From: PALSA-894 sp963734185
GTDB taxonomy: Bacteria; Pseudomonadota; Alphaproteobacteria; Rhizobiales; Xanthobacteraceae
Length of the DNA: 64,000 nucleotides
Direction: 5' to 3'
Assembly: GCA_963734185.1 (NCBI GenBank)
Contig: CAVTGA010000001.1
Coordinates: 806,001-870,000 of the forward strand
In this document: positions 16,949-24,398 of the stretch, piece by piece
How the letters are laid out: each line of letters starts with the position of its first letter
Position numbering within the stretch: the first letter of the stretch is position 1
Notes under the pieces: model-generated
What the model saw: the letters and a program-made list of their open reading frames with translations, nothing else
Databases searched by the model: none
What the model was told of the DNA's origin: nothing
Position numbers and translations under genes: made by a program

Positions 16949-17788
16949 TCATCGCAAGCGCCGTTCGGCGTCCGCGTGAAGTTGAGCTAGAATCAGGGCG
17001 GTAACATCGCCGCTATTGGTGAGCGGCAGGAGATGACCGGCATTGGGAACGACGGTAAGGGTGCTTCCGGGCATCAGCGCCTGCACAGAGTCGACAAGCG
17101 TCTGCATTGCGGCCGGGCTGCGGTCCCCTCTCACGAGCATTGTGCGGTCGGCGAGCAGCCGCAGCTGCTCTTTGGACGCGTCAAAACCAAACGACGCTTC
17201 CCAATCGAGGGCAATTTTCCCTGCCATCGTACACATGACGGCTCGCCCTTCCGCGTCCAAAGTGTCCCATGCGCGCGCGCCGCTCCAGAAAGCGATGAAA
17301 TCGCGCAAAGGGGCTTCTCGCGCCCCCACCTGCAACGATGCTTCGAAGCTGCTTCGCACTCCGACGAATTGCGAATAGGCGTCGATCGCACCAACCATGC
17401 GAAGCGCGCCAAAGAATACCGGCTCGATCAGCGTAAGGGTGCGAACTCGGACCGGGTTGCTCAGTGCGAGGTGAAGCGCGACCGTGCCGCCGAACGAGTG
17501 ACCGACCAGGTGGAAGGGTTCGCCGCAACAGGGGAGGAGCGCGGCAAGCAACCGCGTTTCAGCATCCAGTGAATAGGGTGCGCCCTCAGGCCATGCCGCG
17601 GATCTTCCATAGCCGATCAGGTCCGGGGTAATCACGCGATACAACGATCGGAGCACCGCCGCGGAGCGCCGCCAAACCGCGCCGCTGCTTGCCGAGCCGT
17701 GCAAGAGGATGACTGTTTCCCCCGATCCTTGATCCAGATACGCGAGCGCCGGACTGCCAGGGCCGCATCGGGACGGGAGACAGCTCAT
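16949..17788 (-). CDS. Alpha/beta hydrolase in the arsenic operon
   Basis: 279 residues with a typical alpha/beta hydrolase fold: oxyanion HG in VILLHGSASS, nucleophile elbow GHSFGG, an acid in RGDRSP and the catalytic histidine in NAGHLLPL. Substrate unknown; the closest general type is a lysophospholipase/haloperoxidase-like esterase. The open frame runs upstream into the flavoprotein gene, but the ATG at 17788 leaves an 11-bp gap after that gene and gives a normal N-terminus. Its place between the flavoprotein and arsC in a tight run suggests a part in the same response, perhaps on an organoarsenical or thiol ester; this is inference. Confidence 0.75.
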   Translation of the reverse strand: MSCLPSRCGPGSPALAYLDQGSGETVILLHGSASSGAVWRRSAAVLRSLYRVITPDLIGYGRSAAWPEGAPYSLDAETRLLAALLPCCGEPFHLVGHSFGGTVALHLALSNPVRVRTLTLIEPVFFGALRMVGAIDAYSQFVGVRSSFEASLQVGAREAPLRDFIAFWSGARAWDTLDAEGRAVMCTMAGKIALDWEASFGFDASKEQLRLLADRTMLVRGDRSPAAMQTLVDSVQALMPGSTLTVVPNAGHLLPLTNSGDVTALILAQLHADAERRLR

Positions 17789-17799
17789 GGCCCTGCCTG

Positions 17800-19248
17800 C
17801 TACGTGCGAGCGGTTGGACCGCAACAGGCCGGAGCAGTTTTCGCGCGGGGCGCGGGTTCTGGCGTCGATGAGCAGCCGCAGCCCGCTTCGCCCGCGGCTT
17901 TCGCCTCGGCGTCGTCGGCGCAGCATGCACCGCTCTCGGCCGGGGCGGGGCCGCCGCAGCATCCCTCGCCCGCAATGGAGGGCGCATAATCGGCCGTGCA
18001 TACGCCGGTTTCGGGAAGCACAAGCCGCACGTCTCTGGCGGCCGGCTCGTCGCCCGCCAGATGCGCGGCAACCGAGCGCACCTGCTCGTAGCCGGTCGCC
18101 ATCAGGAAGGTCGGCGCGCGGCCATAGCTCTTGATCCCGACCGCAAAGTAACCCGGCTCGGGATGCGTGAGCTGCTGATAGCCATGCGGCGGGACGGTAC
18201 CGCAGGAATGCAGGTTCGGATCGATCAGGGGTCCGAGCGCGCGCGAGCTTTCAAGCCATGGATCGAGGTCGAGGCGCAGCTCGCGCGTCAACGAAAGGTC
18301 CGGACGCTGGCCGGTGCACACGATGATGCGGTCCACGGGGCCAAGGTGATGCGCCTTGCCGCCGAGACGCCCGCGCACGATGATCCCGCCCTGTTCTTCG
18401 CCCAGGCTTTCCGCAGCGAAGCTCAGAACCAGTTCAAGCTGCTTGCGCTCGACCAGCACCTTGAGATCGGTGCCGAGCTTGGCGCGCGCGGGCAGTTGGT
18501 CTGACGCGCCGCCACCGAACAAGCGCGCGAGATTGGTGCTGCGCGCCGCCCAAACGAGTTCCATACGTGAGTCATTTTCGGCGAGGCGGGCGAGATCGAG
18601 CAGCCCATTGGCGGCCGAATGGCCGCCGCCGATCACCAGCACGCGCTGTTCCGCATAGGCCGCGCGGTCGGCGCCGAGCACGTCGGGGATTCCATAGGCG
18701 ATGCGATCCGCGAAGGCGGCTTCTCCCGGCGCCTGCGTCCCGGAAGTCGACAGCGGATTGGGACTGGCCCAAGTGCCGGAGGCGTCGATCACGGCGCGCG
18801 CAAGTTCGATGCGCGCACGGCTCCGGTCTTCAATGGTCAAGGCGAACGGATGGTCGCCGCGCCCGCGCGAGACCACCTTGTCGATGCCGTGCCGCGTGAC
18901 CGCACGCACGCGGGCGCCTGTTTCGATGACGCCTTGCAGCGCGGGTGTTTCCGACAGCGGCTTGAGATAGGCGGCATAGAGATCGCCTCCGGTCGGGAGT
19001 GCGTCGCCGGGCGGGGCCTGCCAGCCATGCTCGCGCAGGATAGCCGTCGCCGCCGCGTCGGTATTGAAGCGCCACGGCGAGAACAGGCGCACATGACCCC
19101 AACTCCGCACATGCGCCGCGACGCTCGCGCCGCTCTCATAAAGCCGCACCGGCACGCCGCGTGTGACCAGATGGGCCGCGGCGGCAAGGCCGACCGGGCC
19201 GCCGCCGATCACGGCGACCGGCAACTCGGAATGAGGCATGGCATTCAT
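17800..19248 (-). CDS. FAD/NAD(P)-binding oxidoreductase with Cys-rich tail (ArsO-like)
   Basis: A 482-residue flavoprotein. The FAD site VIGGGPVGLAA is at residues 13-23 and a second dinucleotide motif (VLVIGGGHSAANG) lies near 205; the body resembles flavin monooxygenases annotated ArsO in arsenic clusters. The last 55 residues contain eight cysteines in four pairs (C430-C431, C442-C443, C457/C459, C475-C476) separated by Ala/Glu/Pro linkers, which is not part of a standard monooxygenase and suggests soft metal or arsenite binding. Start overlaps the ArsR stop by 4 bp. The reaction is unknown. Confidence 0.75.
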   Translation of the reverse strand: MNAMPHSELPVAVIGGGPVGLAAAAHLVTRGVPVRLYESGASVAAHVRSWGHVRLFSPWRFNTDAAATAILREHGWQAPPGDALPTGGDLYAAYLKPLSETPALQGVIETGARVRAVTRHGIDKVVSRGRGDHPFALTIEDRSRARIELARAVIDASGTWASPNPLSTSGTQAPGEAAFADRIAYGIPDVLGADRAAYAEQRVLVIGGGHSAANGLLDLARLAENDSRMELVWAARSTNLARLFGGGASDQLPARAKLGTDLKVLVERKQLELVLSFAAESLGEEQGGIIVRGRLGGKAHHLGPVDRIIVCTGQRPDLSLTRELRLDLDPWLESSRALGPLIDPNLHSCGTVPPHGYQQLTHPEPGYFAVGIKSYGRAPTFLMATGYEQVRSVAAHLAGDEPAARDVRLVLPETGVCTADYAPSIAGEGCCGGPAPAESGACCADDAEAKAAGEAGCGCSSTPEPAPRAKTAPACCGPTART

Positions 19249-19601
19249 GCGGGCATCTTTGCTTTCTTTGTGCGCGAAGATGTGGGAGCGCAGGTGGCTG
19301 GCGCACAGGCATCGTTGAGACCGCCGCCGCAGTTCTCGGTGAGATAGCCGAGCAGCGCATTCATGGTGTCGAAGCGCGCGGCATAGATCATCGAGCGGCC
19401 CTCACGACGCACGGTGACGAGACCAGCTTCACGCAGCCGGTCGAAGTGAAATGTCAGCGTGTTGGGCGGCAGGCCGATTGTCGCGGCGACCTCGCCCGCG
19501 GCCAGGCCCTCCGGTCCTGCTTGCACCAACAGGCGGTAGGTCTCCAAACGATGATCTTGCGCGAGCGCCGCCAAGGCGGCGAGGGCATCGGTCTTTTTCA
19601 T
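19245..19601 (-). CDS. arsR: ArsR-family repressor of the aqpS-arsC unit
   Basis: 118 residues with a winged helix-turn-helix (GLPPNTLTFHFDRLREAGLV about 43-62). Three cysteines near the C-terminus (C91, C99, C104) could bind arsenite and release DNA; this site differs from the classical C-x-C in the recognition helix. It is the first gene of the minus-strand unit and overlaps the next by 4 bp. The ATG at 19601 directly abuts a near-perfect inverted repeat (19602-19621) and has no Shine-Dalgarno sequence, so the message may be leaderless and self-repressed. Confidence 0.88.
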   Translation of the reverse strand: MKKTDALAALAALAQDHRLETYRLLVQAGPEGLAAGEVAATIGLPPNTLTFHFDRLREAGLVTVRREGRSMIYAARFDTMNALLGYLTENCGGGLNDACAPATCAPTSSRTKKAKMPA

Positions 19602-19621
19602 ATTTCAAGCATTATGGAAAT
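19602..19621. promoter_or_regulatory. Probable ArsR operator 1
   Basis: ATTTCAA-6 bp-TGGAAAT, one mismatch from perfect symmetry, touching the start codon of the minus-strand arsR. The same half-sites occur perfectly 40 bp away, so the two sites lie on about the same helix face. Confidence 0.65.
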
Positions 19622-19641
19622 ATTGGCGGGCGTCAAGATTT

Positions 19642-19661
19642 ATTTCAAGAGTTGTTGAAAT
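19642..19661. promoter_or_regulatory. Probable ArsR operator 2
   Basis: Perfect inverted repeat ATTTCAA-GAGTTG-TTGAAAT with 7-bp arms, in the AT-rich divergent region between the two arsR genes. Together with the site at 19602-19621 it probably binds the minus-strand ArsR. Confidence 0.65.
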
Positions 19662-19817
19662 AATTACGAACGCCAGGAATGCCCGAGTTCCTTTCTCATG
19701 GCGCGTCCGGCTTTGCCGGTCAGGCTTTACCGCGCATATGGTCGGGGCGGCTATTGGCGCGGTGGCCAGCAACGGTCTTCCCGCCGGCCATGGATTCCAG
19801 CAACGCCGCTTGACTTC

Positions 19818-19843
19818 GATATAACTAGGTTTATAGTTATATC
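19818..19843. promoter_or_regulatory. Probable ArsR operator abutting the plus-strand arsR start
   Basis: A perfect 26-bp inverted repeat with 10-bp arms (GATATAACTA / TAGTTATATC, 6-bp spacer) ending one base before the ATG at 19844. It differs in sequence from the two sites of the other repressor, so the two ArsR proteins probably do not share sites. It occupies the place where a Shine-Dalgarno sequence would be. Confidence 0.7.
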
Positions 19844-20173
19844 ATGGCAAGCTCCAAGGCGGCGATGGAACAGAAGGCAGCCGACGCGCTCGCGGCGCTC
19901 GGCAACCGCACGCGCCTGCGCCTGTTCAAGCTTCTTGTCCGCGCGGGGCGGGACGGTACGAATATCGGCACGCTGCAAAAGCATCTCGGCATACCGCCGA
20001 CCACGCTCGCGCATCATCTTTCGACGCTGACAAACGCAGGGCTGGTCGACCAGGAACGGCGCGGCCGCGAGGTGATCTGCACGTCGAACTACAAGGCGGT
20101 GAACGATGTGCTCGCCTATGTGAAGGCCGAGTGTTGCGCGGGCCTCGACGCGGCGGGCGAGGCAGCCGCATAA
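19844..20173 (+). CDS. arsR: ArsR-family repressor of the permease gene
   Basis: 109 residues; winged helix-turn-helix with recognition helix in GIPPTTLAHHLSTLTNAGL (49-67). A vicinal C97-C98 in KAECCAG near the C-terminus matches the arsenite-binding position of the Acidithiobacillus-type ArsR, plus a lone C79. The ATG at 19844 is preceded directly by a 26-bp palindrome and not by a Shine-Dalgarno sequence. The permease gene follows 43 bp later. It shares little sequence with the other ArsR of the island beyond the fold. Confidence 0.88.
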   Translation: MASSKAAMEQKAADALAALGNRTRLRLFKLLVRAGRDGTNIGTLQKHLGIPPTTLAHHLSTLTNAGLVDQERRGREVICTSNYKAVNDVLAYVKAECCAGLDAAGEAAA

Positions 20174-20216
20174 AAATTTTGCCCAAATATCCCTACAGAA
20201 CTAGAGGAATAGTGCA

Positions 20217-21257
20217 ATGTCGCTGCCAGAGACTTTCGCCGGAATACGCCGCCGGACGCCGCTGCGGATCGATCCGGCCTGGACCGCGATCGTTCTCGTC
20301 TTCGCCGCGCTCGCCTTGATCGTTCCGCATCAGGCGGACAGTTCGGCGCGTTTCGTCGCCAAGGCCGTGCTCAGCGTCGCGCCGTTCTTTGCCCTGTCCA
20401 TCGCGCTGACCGCCTATGCGAAAGCGAGCGGCGCCGAGAACCTGATCGCGCGCGCCTTCACCGGTCGCGCCGACGTCATGGTCGTGGTCGCGAGCCTTAT
20501 CGGCGCCCTCTCTCCCTTCTGTTCCTGCGGGGTCATTCCGGTAATCGCCGCCTTGCTGGCGACCGGCGTGCCGCTCGCGCCGGTCATGGCGTTCTGGCTT
20601 GCGTCGCCGCTGATGGACCCCTCGATGTTCGTCATCACCGCGGGCATCCTCGGCGTCCCGTTTGCGATCGCGAAAACGCTTGCCGCCATCGGGGTCGGGC
20701 TGCTTGGCGGCTTTGGCGTCCTCGCTTTGCAAAGCATGGGCGCGCTGACGGGTCCGGCGTTACGCCAGGGCGTGGGAGACGGCGGCTGCGCAGGCTCGAA
20801 AATTCGCAATCCCAAGGATGTCGTATGGCCGGCCTGGCAGGATCCTGCGCGGCGCGAAGCCTTTGCCAGGACGGCAGCGCAAAACGCGCTCTTTCTTGGC
20901 AAGTGGCTGCTGCTCGCCTTCGTGCTCGAAAGCCTGATGGTCGCCTATGTCCCAGCCGACCTCGTTGCCCGCATCGCCGGGGATGGCAGCCTGCTTTCGA
21001 TCGTGGCCGCGACGCTTGTCGGCATCCCGAGCTACCTCAACGGTAATGCCGCGCTGCCGTTGGTCGCCGGGTTGATCGACAAAGGCATGGCGCCCGGGGC
21101 AGCCATGGCGTTCCTTGTCGGCGGCGGCGTTACGTCCATCCCGGCCGCACTCGCCGTGTTCGGTATCGCGCGCGGGGAAGTCTTCGCCGTCTACCTTGCG
21201 TTGGCCACGATCGGCGCGCTCTTGACCGGTATCGCCTATCAGGCTTTTGCGGGCTGA
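20217..21257 (+). CDS. ArsP-type permease (SO_0444/DUF318 family), arsenical efflux
   Basis: 346 residues with about eight to ten membrane segments in two halves, split by a soluble loop around residues 180-225. The cysteine signature SPFCSCGVIPV (near 99-109) is diagnostic for this permease family, whose ArsP members export trivalent organoarsenicals such as methylarsenite and some of which handle other metal(loid)s. A second polar motif, LVGIPSYLNGNAALPL, lies in the C-terminal half. The start has AGAGGA upstream. Behind its own ArsR, it is very likely induced by arsenicals; the exact substrate is uncertain. Confidence 0.82.
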   Translation: MSLPETFAGIRRRTPLRIDPAWTAIVLVFAALALIVPHQADSSARFVAKAVLSVAPFFALSIALTAYAKASGAENLIARAFTGRADVMVVVASLIGALSPFCSCGVIPVIAALLATGVPLAPVMAFWLASPLMDPSMFVITAGILGVPFAIAKTLAAIGVGLLGGFGVLALQSMGALTGPALRQGVGDGGCAGSKIRNPKDVVWPAWQDPARREAFARTAAQNALFLGKWLLLAFVLESLMVAYVPADLVARIAGDGSLLSIVAATLVGIPSYLNGNAALPLVAGLIDKGMAPGAAMAFLVGGGVTSIPAALAVFGIARGEVFAVYLALATIGALLTGIAYQAFAG

Positions 21258-21351
21258 TTCTTAACCGAACGCGGCAGTAATGCGGCAGCGGATTAACCCG
21301 TCCTTAGGCCGGCTGCCTCAGCAATGCCCCTGCGTGAAGCGGGAGAGCCCG

Positions 21352-21711
21352 ATGTGGGTCGCGTCCCTGGAATTCTTTCTCTGGGTCATGCTGGGACTGA
21401 TCGCCGGTTTCGCCGCGCATTGGTGGAAGGCGAACGCCGATCCCTATCCCGACGTCATCGACAAGGACCGTCCGCTCATGAACATGGCGCTGACCGAGTA
21501 CAGCGCCACCAACTACGCGCTCGACCACGAGTATGACGAGGCCGGATTCTGGGACTATTACAGCCTGCGCAATCTCGCCTTCTACCTGACGGGCGGGGTC
21601 GGCAGCGTGCTGGTCGCGGTCTACGCCACCGCCGAAGGACACGCGCTTGCGCGCGCGGGCTTCTGCAAGGCCGTGGGCGTGGTCGGGCTGATGCCGGTGT
21701 TCTGTCACTAG
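21352..21711 (+). CDS. Small membrane protein of unknown function
   Basis: 119 residues with one N-terminal membrane segment (ASLEFFLWVMLGLIAGFAAHWW) and a second hydrophobic stretch near residues 74-92. Between them lies an acidic loop (Asp/Glu/Tyr-rich, DHEYDEAGFWDYY). I do not recognise a family. The start at 21352 is chosen for the GGGAGAG upstream and because the 24 residues before it are not protein-like. The TAG stop lies inside a palindromic repeat (21708-21750). Confidence 0.55.
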   Translation: MWVASLEFFLWVMLGLIAGFAAHWWKANADPYPDVIDKDRPLMNMALTEYSATNYALDHEYDEAGFWDYYSLRNLAFYLTGGVGSVLVAVYATAEGHALARAGFCKAVGVVGLMPVFCH

Positions 21712-21750
21712 AGCAGGATGATTTTTCTTCGCATCATCATCCCGCTCTAG
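21708..21750. repeat. Palindromic repeat, CTAGAGCGGGATGAT type
   Basis: Arms 21708-21722 and 21736-21750, 15 bp with one mismatch, CTAG at both ends. It supplies the stop codon of the preceding gene. A related copy without the CTAG ends is at 44246-44281. Confidence 0.75.
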
Positions 21751-21762
21751 GTCTTTGGCGGC

Positions 21763-21810
21763 GCATGATCTTTTCCGAAAACCGGTAGCCACTTTTCGGG
21801 ATCATGCTTT
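21763..21810. repeat. REP element, GCATGATC/ACCGGT type
   Basis: Imperfect palindrome: GCATGATCTTTTCCGAAAAC, a short GGTAGCC centre, then ACTTTTCGGGATCATGC. The same element is at 44294-44346 and, inverted, at 56217-56266. It lies between converging genes. Confidence 0.8.
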
Positions 21811-22558
21811 AGCTTTCCACCCGCATCCAGCCATCGCCCCCGAGCCGCTGCTGCGGCAGGAAGCGACCCTTGTAGTCCATCTTGCGCGATCCTCTCACCC
21901 AATAGCCGAGATACACGTAGGCGAGGCCCATGCGGCGGGCGCGCGCGATGTGGTCGAGGATCATGAAGGTTCCAAGCGAACGCATGCGGTGGTCAGGTTC
22001 GTAGAACGAATAGACCATCGACAGCCCATCGCTCAGCACGTCGGTCAGCGCCACCGCCAGCAGCGGCCCGGCGCCGCGGCCGGTGATGCGGCTGTCCGGC
22101 CCGGCCGCTCGGTATTCGACCAGCTTGGTCTCGACGTGGCTGTCCTCGACCATCATGGCGTAGTCGAGCACCGTCATGTCGGCCATGCCGCCGTCGTAGT
22201 GACGGTGGTCGAGATAGGCGCGGAATACCGAATACTGCTCCGAGGTCGGCGCCGCGACCCGCATCTCGCCGACGACATCGGCGTTCTTGTCGGCCACGCG
22301 TCGCATGGCGCGCGTGGGCAGGAAGTCGTCGGCGACGACGCGCACCGACACGCAGGCCCGGCAGGCGTCGCAGGCCGGCCGGTAGGCGATCGACTGGCTG
22401 CGGCGGAAGCCGCCGTGGGTCAACAGATCGTTGAGGTCGCCGGCGCGTTCGCCGACCAGGTGCGTGAACACCTTGCGCTCCTCCTTGCCCGGCAGATAGG
22501 GGCAGGGGGAAGGCGCCGTCAGATAGAATTGCGGCGTATCGCGCGAATGGTGAGTCAC
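21809..22558 (-). CDS. bpt: Aspartate/glutamate leucyltransferase (N-end rule)
   Basis: Transfers leucine from leucyl-tRNA to proteins with N-terminal Asp or Glu, marking them for ClpS/ClpAP. The ATE N-terminal domain shows CPYLPGKEERKVFTHL and a second cysteine motif PACDACRACVSVRV; the C-terminal GNAT-like domain shows YSFYEPDHRMRSLGTF and YLGYWVRGSRKMDYKGRF. 249 aa is the bacterial Bpt length. The stop lies at the edge of the REP element. No partner gene is next to it; bpt is usually isolated in this order. Confidence 0.92.
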   Translation of the reverse strand: MTHHSRDTPQFYLTAPSPCPYLPGKEERKVFTHLVGERAGDLNDLLTHGGFRRSQSIAYRPACDACRACVSVRVVADDFLPTRAMRRVADKNADVVGEMRVAAPTSEQYSVFRAYLDHRHYDGGMADMTVLDYAMMVEDSHVETKLVEYRAAGPDSRITGRGAGPLLAVALTDVLSDGLSMVYSFYEPDHRMRSLGTFMILDHIARARRMGLAYVYLGYWVRGSRKMDYKGRFLPQQRLGGDGWMRVES

Positions 22559-22640
22559 GGGCTTCGTCGGCTCCGGGATTCGGCCGGTCTGCTTTCCAGC
22601 ATCGCGCGACCGGAGGATTCCGTCAAAGGCCCCGAGACAG

Positions 22641-22666
22641 CCGATCTCGGGCGAACCCGAGATCGG
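22641..22666. terminator. Stem-loop between bpt and the beta-helix gene
   Basis: A perfect 11-bp stem CCGATCTCGGG / CCCGAGATCGG with a 4-base loop, 24 bp past the stop of the minus-strand beta-helix gene. It could end that transcript; no T-tract follows. Confidence 0.45.
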
Positions 22667-22689
22667 TCCTGCGCAACGTGGGTCGCCGC

Positions 22690-23601
22690 CTACTTGTAGG
22701 CGACAGGGAGCGAGCTGCCGTCGGTCGTGTTGCCGATGAGCTTGTTGGTTTGATAGGAGAAGATCGTGCTGCCTAGCGCGGGGTCGAGGCCCAATGTATT
22801 TCCGGTGACGACCGAGTCGCCGATGTACACGATTGTTCCGTTCTGTTCGGAACGTACTCCGTTCTTGTTGTTCACGAGGGCGGTACGGTCGATCATGACC
22901 TTGGCGCCCGCGTTGGCCCAGATGCCTTCGGCGGTGTTGCCGGCGGCCACGCTATCGCGCACCGTCACGTTGGCGGGACCGTTTGCGGCGAGACCTTGCG
23001 AGCGGTTGAACATGCGCACGCGGTCGAGGACGACCTTGGCGCTGCCGCCCAGGGGTGCGATGACGATGCCGGCGCCAATCGAATCGGCGATCGTGCAATC
23101 CGACACGGTGAGCTCGCTGTCGGCTGCCGAGGGTCGGAAAAAAATCGCTGCCGCGCCACGGCGGATCAGGCAGTTTTGCACGTGCAAGGCCGCGCCGCTC
23201 GAGAAGTAGATCCCGTGCCGATTGATGTCCGTGAGCGGGTCGATCAGCACGCCGCGGATGGTGACGACATCGGTCGCCGGAACGCGGACCTGAACGGCGC
23301 TGGCTGGAGTGCCGATGGTCGCTCCGACGATGGCGCCGTCAACGCCGTCGGCGATGATGCTCATCCCCTTGGTGATGTCCGCCGTGCCGTAGCTGCCGGG
23401 CGAAATGATCCTGACCACGCCTCCGGCATTTGTGCGGTCGATGCCGCGTTGCAAGGTGATGCAGGCGAGATTGGGCGCACTGCAGGGGTTGGTAAGATTG
23501 CCGAGCATCGACACGTAGGAGACTGGATTTTGGGCGAGCGCCGTGTGCGCGGACAGCGCAAACAGGATTCCCAGGTAGAAAGGCAGCGTGAAACGACGCA
23601 T
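22690..23601 (-). CDS. Exported right-handed beta-helix protein
   Basis: 303 residues. A signal peptide (RRFTLPFYLGILFALSAHTALAQ) is cut before NPVSYVS. The rest is a parallel beta-helix: successive short repeats with stacked Asn/Val/Ile rungs such as LHVQNCLIRRG, LTVSDCTIADS, VVLDRVRMFNR, VTVRDSVAAGN and VMIDRTALVNN. Such proteins often bind or cut polysaccharides, but I see no clear pectinase or lyase catalytic set. Four cysteines are present. The ATG at 23601 is placed by GGGGGGA upstream. Expected in the periplasm or outside. Confidence 0.75.
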   Translation of the reverse strand: MRRFTLPFYLGILFALSAHTALAQNPVSYVSMLGNLTNPCSAPNLACITLQRGIDRTNAGGVVRIISPGSYGTADITKGMSIIADGVDGAIVGATIGTPASAVQVRVPATDVVTIRGVLIDPLTDINRHGIYFSSGAALHVQNCLIRRGAAAIFFRPSAADSELTVSDCTIADSIGAGIVIAPLGGSAKVVLDRVRMFNRSQGLAANGPANVTVRDSVAAGNTAEGIWANAGAKVMIDRTALVNNKNGVRSEQNGTIVYIGDSVVTGNTLGLDPALGSTIFSYQTNKLIGNTTDGSSLPVAYK

Positions 23602-23754
23602 GAGTGTCCCCCCTTGATCGCGTGACCGATCATCCCGATCGAGATTGTCGGGCTTGATGGCAGCGGCCGGTGCCATCTTACCGCGAAAGGGACTCGAGAA
23701 ATAACCCCCGGGCGACAGACCGCCACCCGGCAGTCATTGGACGCGGCGACGAAC

Positions 23755-24327
23755 TCAGCCGCCCGCACGCACCCGCAGCATGCTCGAACGCGTCTCATTG
23801 TTGATGACGATGGTCCCGACCAGCGTGTCGTGCAGCAGCCGGCGGCGGTCGTTGAACAGCGCGACCAGTAGAATCAGCGGCGTCAGGAACGACACCGTCA
23901 GCCAGTAGCCGATGGCGTGCACGGCGCCGAGCACGAAGTAGCATGGCGCGCCGTACCAGGTGCGCATCTCCAGATCCATCACCCGCATGCCGATGGTGGC
24001 CGACGCCGGGCTGCCGAAGGTCAAGCCGTAGTAGAGCAGCGCCCAGATCACCGCGACCGGGCTCATCAGCCAGAACAGCAGCCAGCCGATGCCGAGCGTG
24101 ACCAGTCCGAACAGGAAGATGAACAGCCCGAGCAGCAGCAACGGGATCGTGATCAGGACGAGGTCGATGATGAAGGCGACGAACCGGCGCGCGAGCACGC
24201 CCTCGAACAATTCGGGCTGGGTCGCCGGGTCGTAGGCGTGCGGCTTGACCTCGAAGCTCACCCCGACGCGTCTCGGTTCGCTTCTCGGCTCGTTCCCCGG
24301 CTCGTTCCTTGGCTCGTTCGTCGACAT
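23755..24327 (-). CDS. RDD-family membrane protein
   Basis: 190 residues with the RDD domain over about 45-185: the R and D of RFVAFIIDLVLI in helix 1, further membrane segments, GMRVMDLEMRT, and LLHDTLVGTIV at the end. Some RDD proteins act as Na+/H+ antiporters; most are unassigned. The N-terminal region has an N-E-P-R/G repeat (NEPRNEPGNEPRSEP) encoded by a short direct repeat of about 12 bp. I choose the ATG at 24327 because the preceding in-frame ATG gives an unrelated stretch. Confidence 0.8.
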   Translation of the reverse strand: MSTNEPRNEPGNEPRSEPRRVGVSFEVKPHAYDPATQPELFEGVLARRFVAFIIDLVLITIPLLLLGLFIFLFGLVTLGIGWLLFWLMSPVAVIWALLYYGLTFGSPASATIGMRVMDLEMRTWYGAPCYFVLGAVHAIGYWLTVSFLTPLILLVALFNDRRRLLHDTLVGTIVINNETRSSMLRVRAGG

Positions 24328-24398
24328 GGCCGACCTCGCGATTCCGGCTGGGAAAATGAGGGCAGGCGGGTCGCGGCGCAAGGGGCTATCGTCCGATC

